Part shown: positions 1 to 8,100 of the stretch, one piece after another
Numbering within the stretch: position 1 is the first letter of the stretch
Layout of the letters: the number at the start of each line of letters is the position of its first letter
From: Gemmatimonadota bacterium
GTDB taxonomy: Bacteria > Gemmatimonadota > Gemmatimonadetes > Longimicrobiales > Longimicrobiaceae
Length of the DNA: 11,532 bases
Direction of reading: 5' to 3'
Assembly: GCA_019348475.1 (NCBI GenBank)
Contig: JAHWJJ010000087.1
Span: 1-11,532 of the forward strand
Program-made: the position numbers and the translations under genes
The notes under the pieces: generated by a model
Databases searched by the model: none
The model's input: only the letters and a program-made list of their open reading frames with translations
What the model was told of the DNA's origin: nothing

Positions 1-15
1 GATCTTCCAGCACGT

Positions 16-56
16 GGCAGGTGCGGGGGCCTGCCGCGGAACGACGACACTTCCGC
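16..56. other. Two adjacent GC-rich hairpins upstream of the operon
   Basis: GGCAGG (16-21) pairs with CCTGCC (30-35) across an 8-base loop. The next base starts a second hairpin, GCGGAA (36-41) with TTCCGC (51-56), loop 9. Neither has a T-tract. They could end an upstream transcript or structure the leader of the operon. The rest of 1-210 shows a small CCTGC/GCAGG hairpin (146-159) and no supportable gene or clear promoter. Confidence 0.35.
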
Positions 57-210
57 TTCCCCTGCACCAGATCGAGGAGGAACTCCGCGTCCGGCGGGCT
101 TGCGCGCCAGGCCGCGGCACGGTTGAATGCAGGCGCGGCGTGGTTCCTGCTTGCGCAGGGCTGGCTCCGCGCCCAACGGACGCCGCGCGGACTCTCGCCA
201 CACACGACGA

Positions 211-1395
211 ATGCCTCGCAACCGCGACAAGGAGTCCCCAGGCCCCCAGGGGCCCCCGCTGGTGGAGCCCGGCGAGTCGGAGACGCTGCTGACGGCCCCG
301 GAGCCGCCGGCCGCGCGCGCCGCGCCCACCTACCCCGGTCCGCCGGCCGGGCGCGCGCACCCGGAAGAGAACGGGAAGGGGCGGCGGCTGGTGGAGCGGC
401 TGATGGAGGCGCGCGGGCGGCCGTTCCTGCGGCTGGCGGCGTACTACACCGTTTTGCTGACGGTGATGTCGCTGCTGGTGTACTACGTGCCGGCGGTGCG
501 CGAGGCCTTCCTCTCTTCTCAGGCGCTCACGCTGGAAGAGGGCGGCGGCTTCGTGGGGCCCGTGGGCGAGGACTTCGGCGCGCGCGTGTCGCTGAACGAG
601 GCGCTGCGGCGCGCCATGGGCACCCTGCTGGTGATCCTGGGAGCCCTGTCGCTGGTGGTGCCGGTGGCGTGGGTGTACATGCTCACGAAGCGCTTTCGCT
701 ACGACCCGGCGCTGGTGTCGTCCGTCATCATCCTGCCCATCGTGGTGGCCGGCATCGCGCTGGTGGTGAAGAACAGCGTGGCCCTTGCCTTCGCGCTGGC
801 GGGGATCGTGGCGGCGGTGCGCTTTCGCAACACGCTCAAGGACCCGCGCGACGCCGTCTACATCTTCCTGGTGATCGGCATCGGCCTGTCCTCGGGCGTG
901 CAGGCGCTGGACGTGGCGCTGGCCATGTCGCTGGCCTTCAACTACGTGGTGCTGCTGGTCTGGAAGTTCAATGTGGGCAGCATCTACAGCGGCCGCTACG
1001 CGCGCACGGGGATCCTGTCGGCGGGACCGCAGCGGCTGCTGCTGGCGCAGGAGCCCGAGGGGCAGCGCGAGGTGCGGCGGCGAATGCTGGAGCAGGCCCA
1101 GGAGATCCGCACCGACGGCATTCTGCTGGTGCACTCGCACCAGCCGGACCTGGCGCGGCTGACCGTGCAGGAGGCGCTGGCCGACATGGCCAGGGACTGG
1201 CAGCTGGTGGACGTGGTGCGGCGCGAGGAGGAAGACCTGTTCACGCTGGAATACCTCGTGCGATTGAAGAAGGGCACCGCGCCGCCCGAGCTGGTGGGGG
1301 CGCTGGACGAGCGCTGGGGAGCGCAGGTGGCGGCGGCGGAGTACGTGCCCTTCCGCGCGCGGCGCAAGGGGGGCAAAAAGCGAAGGAAGGCCTGA
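211..1395 (+). CDS. DUF4956 family multi-pass membrane protein
   Basis: A 394-residue protein with a Pro/Gly-rich, poorly conserved N-terminus (1-60), then hydrophobic segments at about 74-94, 137-157, 168-187, 190-203, 216-231 and 236-252, and a soluble C-terminal part (about 275-380) ending in a basic tail (RRKGGKKRRKA). The segment NSVALAFALAGIVAAVRFRN followed by TLKDPRD (188-214) is the typical DUF4956 core. Molecular function is unknown. Family members are often encoded next to VTC-type polyphosphate polymerases and CotH-like kinases, so a role in polyphosphate or envelope phosphate metabolism is inferred. I chose the ATG at 211. The frame stays open to another ATG at 127, but the extra 28 residues are Arg-rich and unlike a membrane protein N-terminus. 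Neither start has a clear Shine-Dalgarno site. It is the first gene of the probable operon, and the next start lies 44 bp past its stop. Confidence 0.85.
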   Translation: MPRNRDKESPGPQGPPLVEPGESETLLTAPEPPAARAAPTYPGPPAGRAHPEENGKGRRLVERLMEARGRPFLRLAAYYTVLLTVMSLLVYYVPAVREAFLSSQALTLEEGGGFVGPVGEDFGARVSLNEALRRAMGTLLVILGALSLVVPVAWVYMLTKRFRYDPALVSSVIILPIVVAGIALVVKNSVALAFALAGIVAAVRFRNTLKDPRDAVYIFLVIGIGLSSGVQALDVALAMSLAFNYVVLLVWKFNVGSIYSGRYARTGILSAGPQRLLLAQEPEGQREVRRRMLEQAQEIRTDGILLVHSHQPDLARLTVQEALADMARDWQLVDVVRREEEDLFTLEYLVRLKKGTAPPELVGALDERWGAQVAAAEYVPFRARRKGGKKRRKA

Positions 1396-1427
1396 CGCCG
1401 GGGTGGGCGCGGCCGGATGCGTGTACC

Positions 1428-1437
1428 GGGGAGAGAG
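1428..1437 (+). promoter_or_regulatory. Ribosome binding site that fixes a GTG start
   Basis: GGGGAGAGAG lies just before the GTG at 1440, with the GGGGAG core 6 bases from it. The reading frame is open far upstream through the DUF4956 gene, so this site, plus the signal peptide that begins right after the GTG, is what sets the start of the metallophosphatase. Confidence 0.65.
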
Positions 1438-1439
1438 CA

Positions 1440-2606
1440 GTGACAAGGATCGACTGGACGCGGCGCGCGGCGGCGGTGGCCGCGTGCGCCGCGCTGCTGG
1501 CGTCCGCGGCGTGCGGGCGGCCGCACCTGGGGCTGGGGCGCACCGTGGGGCCCATTCCGGCGGACTCGGTGGCGCTGAACCTGGTGCTCATCGGCGACGC
1601 GGGGCTCCCGAACCCCGAGGGCGAGCCCGTGCTGCGCGCCCTGCAGAACGAGATCGCGGCGGCGCCGGAGAAGAGCTTCGTCGTGTTTCTGGGCGACAAC
1701 CTGTACCCGGTGGGGCTGCCGGACACGCTGACGGCGGCCGGCCAGGAGGGGCTGCGCATCCTGCGCGCGCAGATGCAGCCCCTGCGCGACACCGGCACGC
1801 GCGGCGTGTTCGTCCCCGGCAACCACGACTGGGCGCAGGGGGCGCCGGACGGGTGGGCCAACGTGGTGCGCCAGGAGCGGTTCATCAACACCGAGGGCGC
1901 GGGGCTGATCGGGATGGAGCCGCGTAACGGGTGCCCGGGGCCGGTGGTGATCGACCTGGGCGCGGTGCTGCGGGTGATCGCCATCGACACCCACTGGTGG
2001 CTGCACCCCTCCACCAAGCCGGGGCCGGACCGGTGCAGCCCCGGCACGGAGCAGGGGATCATCGACTCGCTGCGCGTGGTGCTGGCCACCGCGGGGGACC
2101 GGCGCACCGTCGTCGTCGCCCACCACCCCATCGTCTCGGGGGGGCAGCACGGCGGCTACTTCGACTGGCCCACGTACCTGTTTCCCTTCCACCCCTGGGC
2201 CCGCATCGCCGGGCTGTTCGCGCGGCAGGACGTGACGGGGCGCGAGTACCGGCACATGGCCACGGAACTGCACCGCGCCTTCGTGGTGGACACCCCCACC
2301 GTGTTCGCGGCGGGGCACGAGCACAACCTGCAGGTGTTCCGGCGCGACCCCGCCAGGTACCTGATCGTGAGCGGCGGCGGGATCTACGGCCACACCACCA
2401 CCACCCGGGCCATCACCGGCATCCGCTACATCCGCCAGGCCAGCGGCTACCAGCGCATCACCTTCATGGACGACGGGCGCGCGCGGCTCAGCGTGATGAT
2501 CGTGGATGCGGAGGGGAACGCCAGGGAGGACTACTCCATCTGGCTGGACGTCCCGCCGATCGCGCCGGCGGGCGCGGCGCCCGCTGAGCCGGCGGGCATG
2601 CGATGA
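1440..2606 (+). CDS. Lipoprotein metallophosphatase (calcineurin-like / purple acid phosphatase type)
   Basis: A 388-residue protein with a lipoprotein signal: basic TRRAAAVAAC, hydrophobic core and lipobox ASAAC with the acylated Cys at 25. The five metallophosphoesterase blocks appear in order: GDAG (52-55), GDNLYPVG (85-92), GNHDW (127-131), AHHP (227-230) and GHEHN (292-296). These supply the Asp, Asn and His ligands of a di-metal centre, and the GDN-Y and GNHDW forms resemble purple/tartrate-resistant acid phosphatases. Expected activity is phosphomonoester, or possibly phosphoanhydride, hydrolysis at the envelope; the substrate cannot be read from the sequence. All metal-ligand motifs are intact, so it should be active. 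Its stop overlaps the next start in ATGA (2603-2606), which suggests translational coupling to the barrel protein. From memory, many Bacteroidetes homologues carry these two modules in one polypeptide. Confidence 0.88.
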   Translation: MTRIDWTRRAAAVAACAALLASAACGRPHLGLGRTVGPIPADSVALNLVLIGDAGLPNPEGEPVLRALQNEIAAAPEKSFVVFLGDNLYPVGLPDTLTAAGQEGLRILRAQMQPLRDTGTRGVFVPGNHDWAQGAPDGWANVVRQERFINTEGAGLIGMEPRNGCPGPVVIDLGAVLRVIAIDTHWWLHPSTKPGPDRCSPGTEQGIIDSLRVVLATAGDRRTVVVAHHPIVSGGQHGGYFDWPTYLFPFHPWARIAGLFARQDVTGREYRHMATELHRAFVVDTPTVFAAGHEHNLQVFRRDPARYLIVSGGGIYGHTTTTRAITGIRYIRQASGYQRITFMDDGRARLSVMIVDAEGNAREDYSIWLDVPPIAPAGAAPAEPAGMR

Positions 2607-5113
2607 CGCGTGCACTGCTGCCGCTGGCCGCGGCCCCGCTCGCGGGGCTGCTGCTGGCCGCCCCGCTCCCCGCGCAGGACGGGGACACCGTGCGGGTGGC
2701 GGCGGGGCCGCAGTACCGCGCGGGCCCCCTGAAGCGCGCGCTGCTGGGCCGCTCGTACCGCGAGCTGTGGACCAACCCCGCGGCCGTCCCCACGCTGGAC
2801 CTGGGCACCTTCGCCGGCGGGCTCACCCCCACGCGGACGGGGGGCGGCAACCAGACGCTCTCGCTGCGCTTTCGGGGCGCGGACGGAAAGGAATACGCCT
2901 TTCGCTCCGTGGACAAGGACCCGGGGCGCGGCGAGGGCGGGCGCGGCGGGATCGCGGGGGCGGTGCTGCAGGACCAGGTGAGTTCGCAGAACCCCGCGGG
3001 GGCGCTGGTGGCGGGGCGGCTGATGGACGCCAGCGGGGTGCTGCACGTGGACCCCCTGCTCTTCGTGATGCCGGACGATCCGCGGCTGGGCGAGTTCCGC
3101 GCGCGGTTCGCGGGAATGCTGGGGCAGATGGAAGAGCGCCCGGACGACGGCTTCGCCGGCGCGGCGGAGGTGGAGGACACGGACGAGTTCCTGGAGGCGC
3201 TGCGGGAGGACCCCGCCAACCGGGTGGCGGCGGAGGAGTACCTGGCGTCCCGGCTGATGGACTTTCTGCTGGGCGACTGGGACCGGCACGAGGACCAGTA
3301 CGGCTGGGCGCGCTTCGACAGCGGCGGCGTGCACCTGTGGCGGCCGGTCCCCCGCGACCGCGACTACGTGTTCGTGGACTACGACGGGCTGCTGATCGGC
3401 CTGGCCCGCCCCTTCCTTCCCAAGGCGGTGCGCTTTCGCCCCGCGTACGGCAACCTGTTCGGCCTGATCCAGCAGGCGCAGCTGCTGGACCGAAGGCTGC
3501 TGGGCCAGCTGGAGCGGCCGGCGTGGGACTCGGTGGCGGTGGCGCTGCGCGCGCGGCTGACGGACGCGCTGATCGACGACGCGGTGGCCCGGATGCCGGC
3601 CGAGTACCAGGCGCTGGTGGGCGCGGAGCTGGCCGCCACGCTGCGCGCCCGCCGCGACGCGCTCCCCGCCGCGGCGGCGGAGTACTACCGGATGATGGCG
3701 CGCGAGCCGGAGGCGTACGGCACCGACCGGGCAGACCACGCCGTCGTGGAGCGCATGGGGGACGGCGGGATGGAGGTGCGCATCCACGCGGGCGGCGGCG
3801 CCTCCGCGGCGCCCTACTTCCGCCGCCGCTTTCGCCCGGCGGAGACGCGCGAGGTGCGCATCTACCTGCTGGACGGGGACGACCGGGCGGAGGTGCGCGG
3901 CACGGGGGGGATGCTGGTCCGGGTGATGGGGGGCGAGGGCGACGACCGTCTGGAGGACCGCGGAACCGGGCGCACGGCCTTCTACGACTCCCGCGGGGAC
4001 GACCGCTTCGTCCGCGGGGCCAACACGACCGTGGACACGCGGCCCTTCGACCGGCTGGAGAGCATCACCGGCGAGCAGCTGGCCGTGAAGCCGCCGCGCG
4101 ACTGGGGAACCAGCGGGGGCGCGCTGACGCCGTTCGTGGCCGTCCGCCCCTTCGCGGACCTGGTGGTGGGGGTGGGGCCGTCGCACACGCGCTACGGCTT
4201 CCGGCGCGTCCCGTTCGCCGAGCGGTGGTCCGTCCGCGCGCTGTGGGCGCCGCTGTACACCCGCTTCGGGGCGGAGGCGCGCTACACCCGCCGCCACACC
4301 GGGGACGGCGGATACGGCTACCTCTTCGGGCGTGCCTCGGAGCTGGAGGGCGTCTACTTCACCGGCTACGGCAACCAGACCAGCGACGAGGCCGGGCTGC
4401 GCCACTACATCGTCTGGGAGCGCCAGGCGCTGCTGGAGCCGGGGATCGTGCTGGACCAGGGGCGCGGGCTGATGCTCTCGCTCGCCGGCGTTCTTCGCTA
4501 CACGGACCCCCGGGTGGAGGCGGGGACGCCGGCGGACGCGACGGGCGTGCTGGGGACGGAGCCGTATGTGGCGGCCGGGGCGCGCGCAGGCGCGGCGTGG
4601 CTGCGCACGGACAGCGTCGCCTTCCCCCGCCGAGGGTGGACGCTGGCGGCGGAGGCGGGCGCCTTTCCCCTCTTCAGCGAATCGTGGGCGGGGGACGGCG
4701 GCCGGGACGGCGCGTTCTGGCGCGCGGGGGCCCGGGGCGCCGTGTACCTGCCGCTGGGCGGACCCGTCCTGGCCCTCCGCGCCGGCGGCGAGAAGGTGTG
4801 GGGCGACTTTCCCATTCAGTACGCGGCGCTGCTGGGCGGCTCGCCCACTCTGCGCGGCCACTCGTTCCAGCGCTACGCGGGGGACGCGTCGGCGTTCGCG
4901 GGGGCGGAGCTGCGCGCGCCCCTGTTCGGCAGCGTGGGGGTGCTGGCGCTGGCGGACGCGGGGCGCGTGTGGGTGGACGGCGACTCGCCCGGGGGGTGGC
5001 ACACGGCGTCGGGCGCGGGCGCGTACTTGCGCGCGGGGGCGCAGACGCTCAGCGTGTTGTATGCGCAGGGCGAACGCGGCATCCTGTACCTGCGCCTCGG
5101 TTTCCCCTTCTGA
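2603..5113 (+). CDS. Outer-membrane protein: kinase-like N-terminal region, RTX-like segment and Omp85/BamA-type barrel
   Basis: An 836-residue protein with a Sec signal peptide (about 1-24, cleavage near LPA-QDG). Residues 83-110 (NQTLSLRFRGADGKEYAFRS then VDKDP) look like a nucleotide-binding hairpin with a conserved basic position (R101 or K105). Residues 217-231 contain LLGDWDRH, close to the DRH catalytic loop of FAM20C/HipA-like kinases, and PRDRDYVFVDYDG (250-262) could be the metal-binding Asp loop. Residues 422-472 carry Gly/Asp repeats including GGEGDDRL, like RTX calcium-binding turns. From about 505 to the end there are alternating amphipathic strands, the Omp85-type loop-6 motif LRGHSFQRYAGD (750-761) and a terminal Phe, as expected of a barrel inserted by the Bam complex. 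Databases would probably name it 'BamA/TamA family outer membrane protein'; the kinase reading is inference. It overlaps the upstream metallophosphatase by 4 bp. Confidence 0.8.
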   Translation: MTRALLPLAAAPLAGLLLAAPLPAQDGDTVRVAAGPQYRAGPLKRALLGRSYRELWTNPAAVPTLDLGTFAGGLTPTRTGGGNQTLSLRFRGADGKEYAFRSVDKDPGRGEGGRGGIAGAVLQDQVSSQNPAGALVAGRLMDASGVLHVDPLLFVMPDDPRLGEFRARFAGMLGQMEERPDDGFAGAAEVEDTDEFLEALREDPANRVAAEEYLASRLMDFLLGDWDRHEDQYGWARFDSGGVHLWRPVPRDRDYVFVDYDGLLIGLARPFLPKAVRFRPAYGNLFGLIQQAQLLDRRLLGQLERPAWDSVAVALRARLTDALIDDAVARMPAEYQALVGAELAATLRARRDALPAAAAEYYRMMAREPEAYGTDRADHAVVERMGDGGMEVRIHAGGGASAAPYFRRRFRPAETREVRIYLLDGDDRAEVRGTGGMLVRVMGGEGDDRLEDRGTGRTAFYDSRGDDRFVRGANTTVDTRPFDRLESITGEQLAVKPPRDWGTSGGALTPFVAVRPFADLVVGVGPSHTRYGFRRVPFAERWSVRALWAPLYTRFGAEARYTRRHTGDGGYGYLFGRASELEGVYFTGYGNQTSDEAGLRHYIVWERQALLEPGIVLDQGRGLMLSLAGVLRYTDPRVEAGTPADATGVLGTEPYVAAGARAGAAWLRTDSVAFPRRGWTLAAEAGAFPLFSESWAGDGGRDGAFWRAGARGAVYLPLGGPVLALRAGGEKVWGDFPIQYAALLGGSPTLRGHSFQRYAGDASAFAGAELRAPLFGSVGVLALADAGRVWVDGDSPGGWHTASGAGAYLRAGAQTLSVLYAQGERGILYLRLGFPF

Positions 5114-5120
5114 CGGCTTG

Positions 5121-8100
5121 ATGTCCAGCGCCTGGCCCCTTCCCGAACCCGATCCCGTTCCCGAGCCCCAGGCGGAGCGCGCGACCTTCGTGCGCTTCGA
5201 CCCCGGCGCGCCCGGCGTGCTGCGGGCCGTGGCCACGGGCCCGGCGCCGGAGGGGTTCGGCGCCGGGCCGCCCGCCACCGAGGCCTTTCGCGACGTCTAC
5301 TTCGACACCGCAGACGGCGCGCTGGAGCGCCGCGGCGCCTGGGCGTGCCTGCGCCACCACCCGGATGGCGCGCGCACCCTCTCCGTGCGCACGGGCGTGG
5401 AGGCGGAGGGGGGGCGGGTCGCCTCCGTGGCGCTCCCCCCCGCGCCGGACGACGAGCCGCTGGCCGGCCTTTCCGAGCCCGCGCGGATGCTGAGGGCGAT
5501 GGTGGACCCCGCCCGCCTTCTCCCCCGCGTCGAGCTGGAGACGCACCGCGTCGTGCGCTCCATCCAGTCGCTGGACGGGCGCCCGGCGGAGGTGGCGTGC
5601 GACGCCATCACCGTCCGCGGCGGCGAGGAGAAGGCGGCGCTGGAGGAGATCGAGCTGCGGCTGCCTCCCGGCGCGGACGCGGAGCACCCGGTGGCCGCGG
5701 CGCTGCGGCACGCGCACGGGATGCGCCTCGTGGCCGAGGACCGGCTGCAGCGGGCGCGAGAGGCGCTGAAGGAGCGCGAGCTGGACCGCATGGAAGCCGC
5801 CGTCCGCGCCGCGCGCCGCGTGGCCGTGGTGGCCGTGGAGGACGGGCGCATCGCCCTGCGGCGCGAGCGGACGGCGCTGCGCATCCCCGCGGGGGAGGGG
5901 GGCGGGGAGGAGTCGTGCCGGCGCGTGCTGCGCGACTGCTTTGGCCACGACGGCGCGCGGGTGCGGCTGCTGGGGGTGGGGCCCGGGCCGGCGGACCGGG
6001 CGGCGGTGGAGGTGTGGCTGGCGGAGGGCGCGTACACGCAGACGGAGGACGCGGGGTGCGACATCGTCCGCATTCCGCTGGACGAGGTGCTGCACTCCGT
6101 GGGCTCGCCCGCGCTGCGCGACCGCGACACGCTGGCCGCGCTGCACGTGGTCGCCCGCTCGGAGCTCCCCTCGCGCGTGCGCGGCGAGGGGGAGCGGGAA
6201 GAGCTGGCGGCCGCGCGCGCCACCCTGGCCAGCGCCCCGGACGCGGCGGGGGCGGAGGCGGAGGCGCTGCCCCGCGGGTCCATGCTGAACATGGAGCTCA
6301 GCATGCTGGCCTTCAACCGGCGCGTGCTGGGGCTGGCGGAGGACGAAGCGGTGCCGCTGCTGGAGCGGCTGCGCTTCATCTCGATCTTCGGCGCCAACAT
6401 GGACGAGTTCTTCCGCGTCCGCGTCGCCGGGTTCAAGCGGCAGGTGGCGCTGGGGAGCACCAAGGCCACCATGGACGGGGCCACGCCGCAGGAGCAGCTG
6501 GACGCCATCGGGGTGCGCGCGCGCCGGCTGGTGGACCGCGCCTACGCGCTGCTGGCGGGGGAGCTGCTCCCCGACCTTGCGGAGCACGGCATTCGCGTGG
6601 TGCACCTGGACCACCTGTCGCGCAGCGAGCTGGAGATGGTGCGCGCGTTCTGGACGAACGACGTACATCCCCTGGTGATGCCCCTCACGGCGGGCCCCGG
6701 GCACCCCTTTCCCCAGGTGCGCAACCTGCGCCCGGCGCTGGCGGGCCAGGTGCGCGACCCGCGCACCGGAGAGCGGCGGCTGGGGATGGTGGAGCTGCCG
6801 GACGGGCTGCCGCGCTTCGTCCGGCTGCCGGAGAGCCGCCGCTTCATCCCCCTGGAAGAGGTGATCCGCGCCTCGTTCGCCGCGCTGTACCCGGGGATGG
6901 AGGTGGAGCCGGCGCACACCTTCCGTGTGACGCGCAGCGCGGAGCTGCACCTGGACCGCACGCAGGTGGAAGACCTGCTGCACGCGGTTGAGGAGCAGGT
7001 GCGCAAGCGCCGCTTTCGCCCGGTGGTGCGGCTCGAGGTGGAGCGGGCGATGCCGCAGGACGTGCGCACCATGCTGCTGCGCGAGCTGCAGTACGAGGTG
7101 CCCGGCCAGGTGGCGGCGCTGGGGGAGGAGGACGTGTACGCGGTGAACGGGCTGGTGGACCTTCGCGCCGTCCGCGAGCTGGCCGAGGTGGACGCGCCGC
7201 CGGAGCTGTCGTATCCCCCCGAGCCGCCGCCGCACGAGCCGCTGGACCCGGAGCGGAGCATCTTCGACCAGCTGCGCCAGGCGCCGGTGCTGGTGTCGTT
7301 TCCCGGCGACTCGTTCCGCGGCACGGTGGAGCGGCTGGTGGTGGACGCGGCGGAGGACCCGGACGTCCTTTCCATCAAGCTGGCGCTGTACCGCACCAAC
7401 TCGCGCTCGCGCATCGTGGACGCGCTGTCGCGGGCGGCGGCGCAGGGCAAGCAGGTGGTGGCGCTGGTGGAGCTTACGGCGCGCTTCGACGAGCTGAGCA
7501 ACATCCAGTGGGCGCGGCACCTGCGCTCGTTCGGCATCCACGTGATCTACGGCATGCCCGGGCTCAAGGTGCATTCCAAGATCGCCCTGATCGTGCGGCG
7601 CGAGCCGGCGGGGGTGCGGCGCTACTGCTACATCGGCACCGGAAACCTGAACGCCAGCACGGCCGCCTTCTACACCGACCTGGGGCTGCTGTCGGCGGAC
7701 CCCGCGCTGGGGGCGGAGCTCAACGAGGTGTTCAATACCCTCACCGGGGGCATCCTCCGCGACGATTACCAGCTCCTGCTGGTGGCGCCGACCACCATGC
7801 GCGCCCGCTTCATCGAGATGATCGACCGCGAGGCGGAGCACGCGCGGGGCGGGGGCGAGGGGCGGATCACCGCCAAGTTCAACGGGCTGGCGGACCGCGA
7901 GATCATCGCCGCGCTCTACCGCGCGTCCGGCGCGGGGGCGCGCATGGACCTGCTGGTGCGGGGGATCTGCTCGCTGCGGCCGGGGGTGGCCGGGCTGTCG
8001 GAGAACATCCGCGTCTACAGCGCGCTGGGGCGCCACCTGGAGCACGAGCGCATCTTCCGCTTCCACAACGCCGGGGACCCGGAGTACTACATCGGCTCGG

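Noticed and set aside
114..131. Sigma-54-like promoter, CGGCACG...ATGCA
   Set aside because: The spacing between the GG and GC elements is one base too long and the leading T and TTGC element are missing.
21..1439. Extension of the metallophosphatase frame upstream to 21
   Set aside because: It overlaps the DUF4956 gene, shows shadow composition, and the lipoprotein signal and ribosome binding site set the start at 1440.
2603..5113. Essential BamA assembly factor
   Set aside because: There are no POTRA repeats; the N-terminal region is a kinase-like domain instead, and the context is phosphate metabolism rather than the usual bamA neighbours.
4566..5120. Upstream extension of the PPK1 frame to an ATG at 4566
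   Set aside because: It lies fully inside the barrel gene in another frame and gives Arg/Ala-rich low-quality sequence. The CYTH domain begins only after the ATG at 5121.
2531..5278. Long minus-strand open frame of 915 codons, and similar ones at 996-2615 and 5049-8261
   Set aside because: They are mirror frames of the plus-strand genes in very GC-rich DNA. Their translations are Arg/His/Pro/Ala-rich with no recognisable domain, while the plus-strand frames show clear families.
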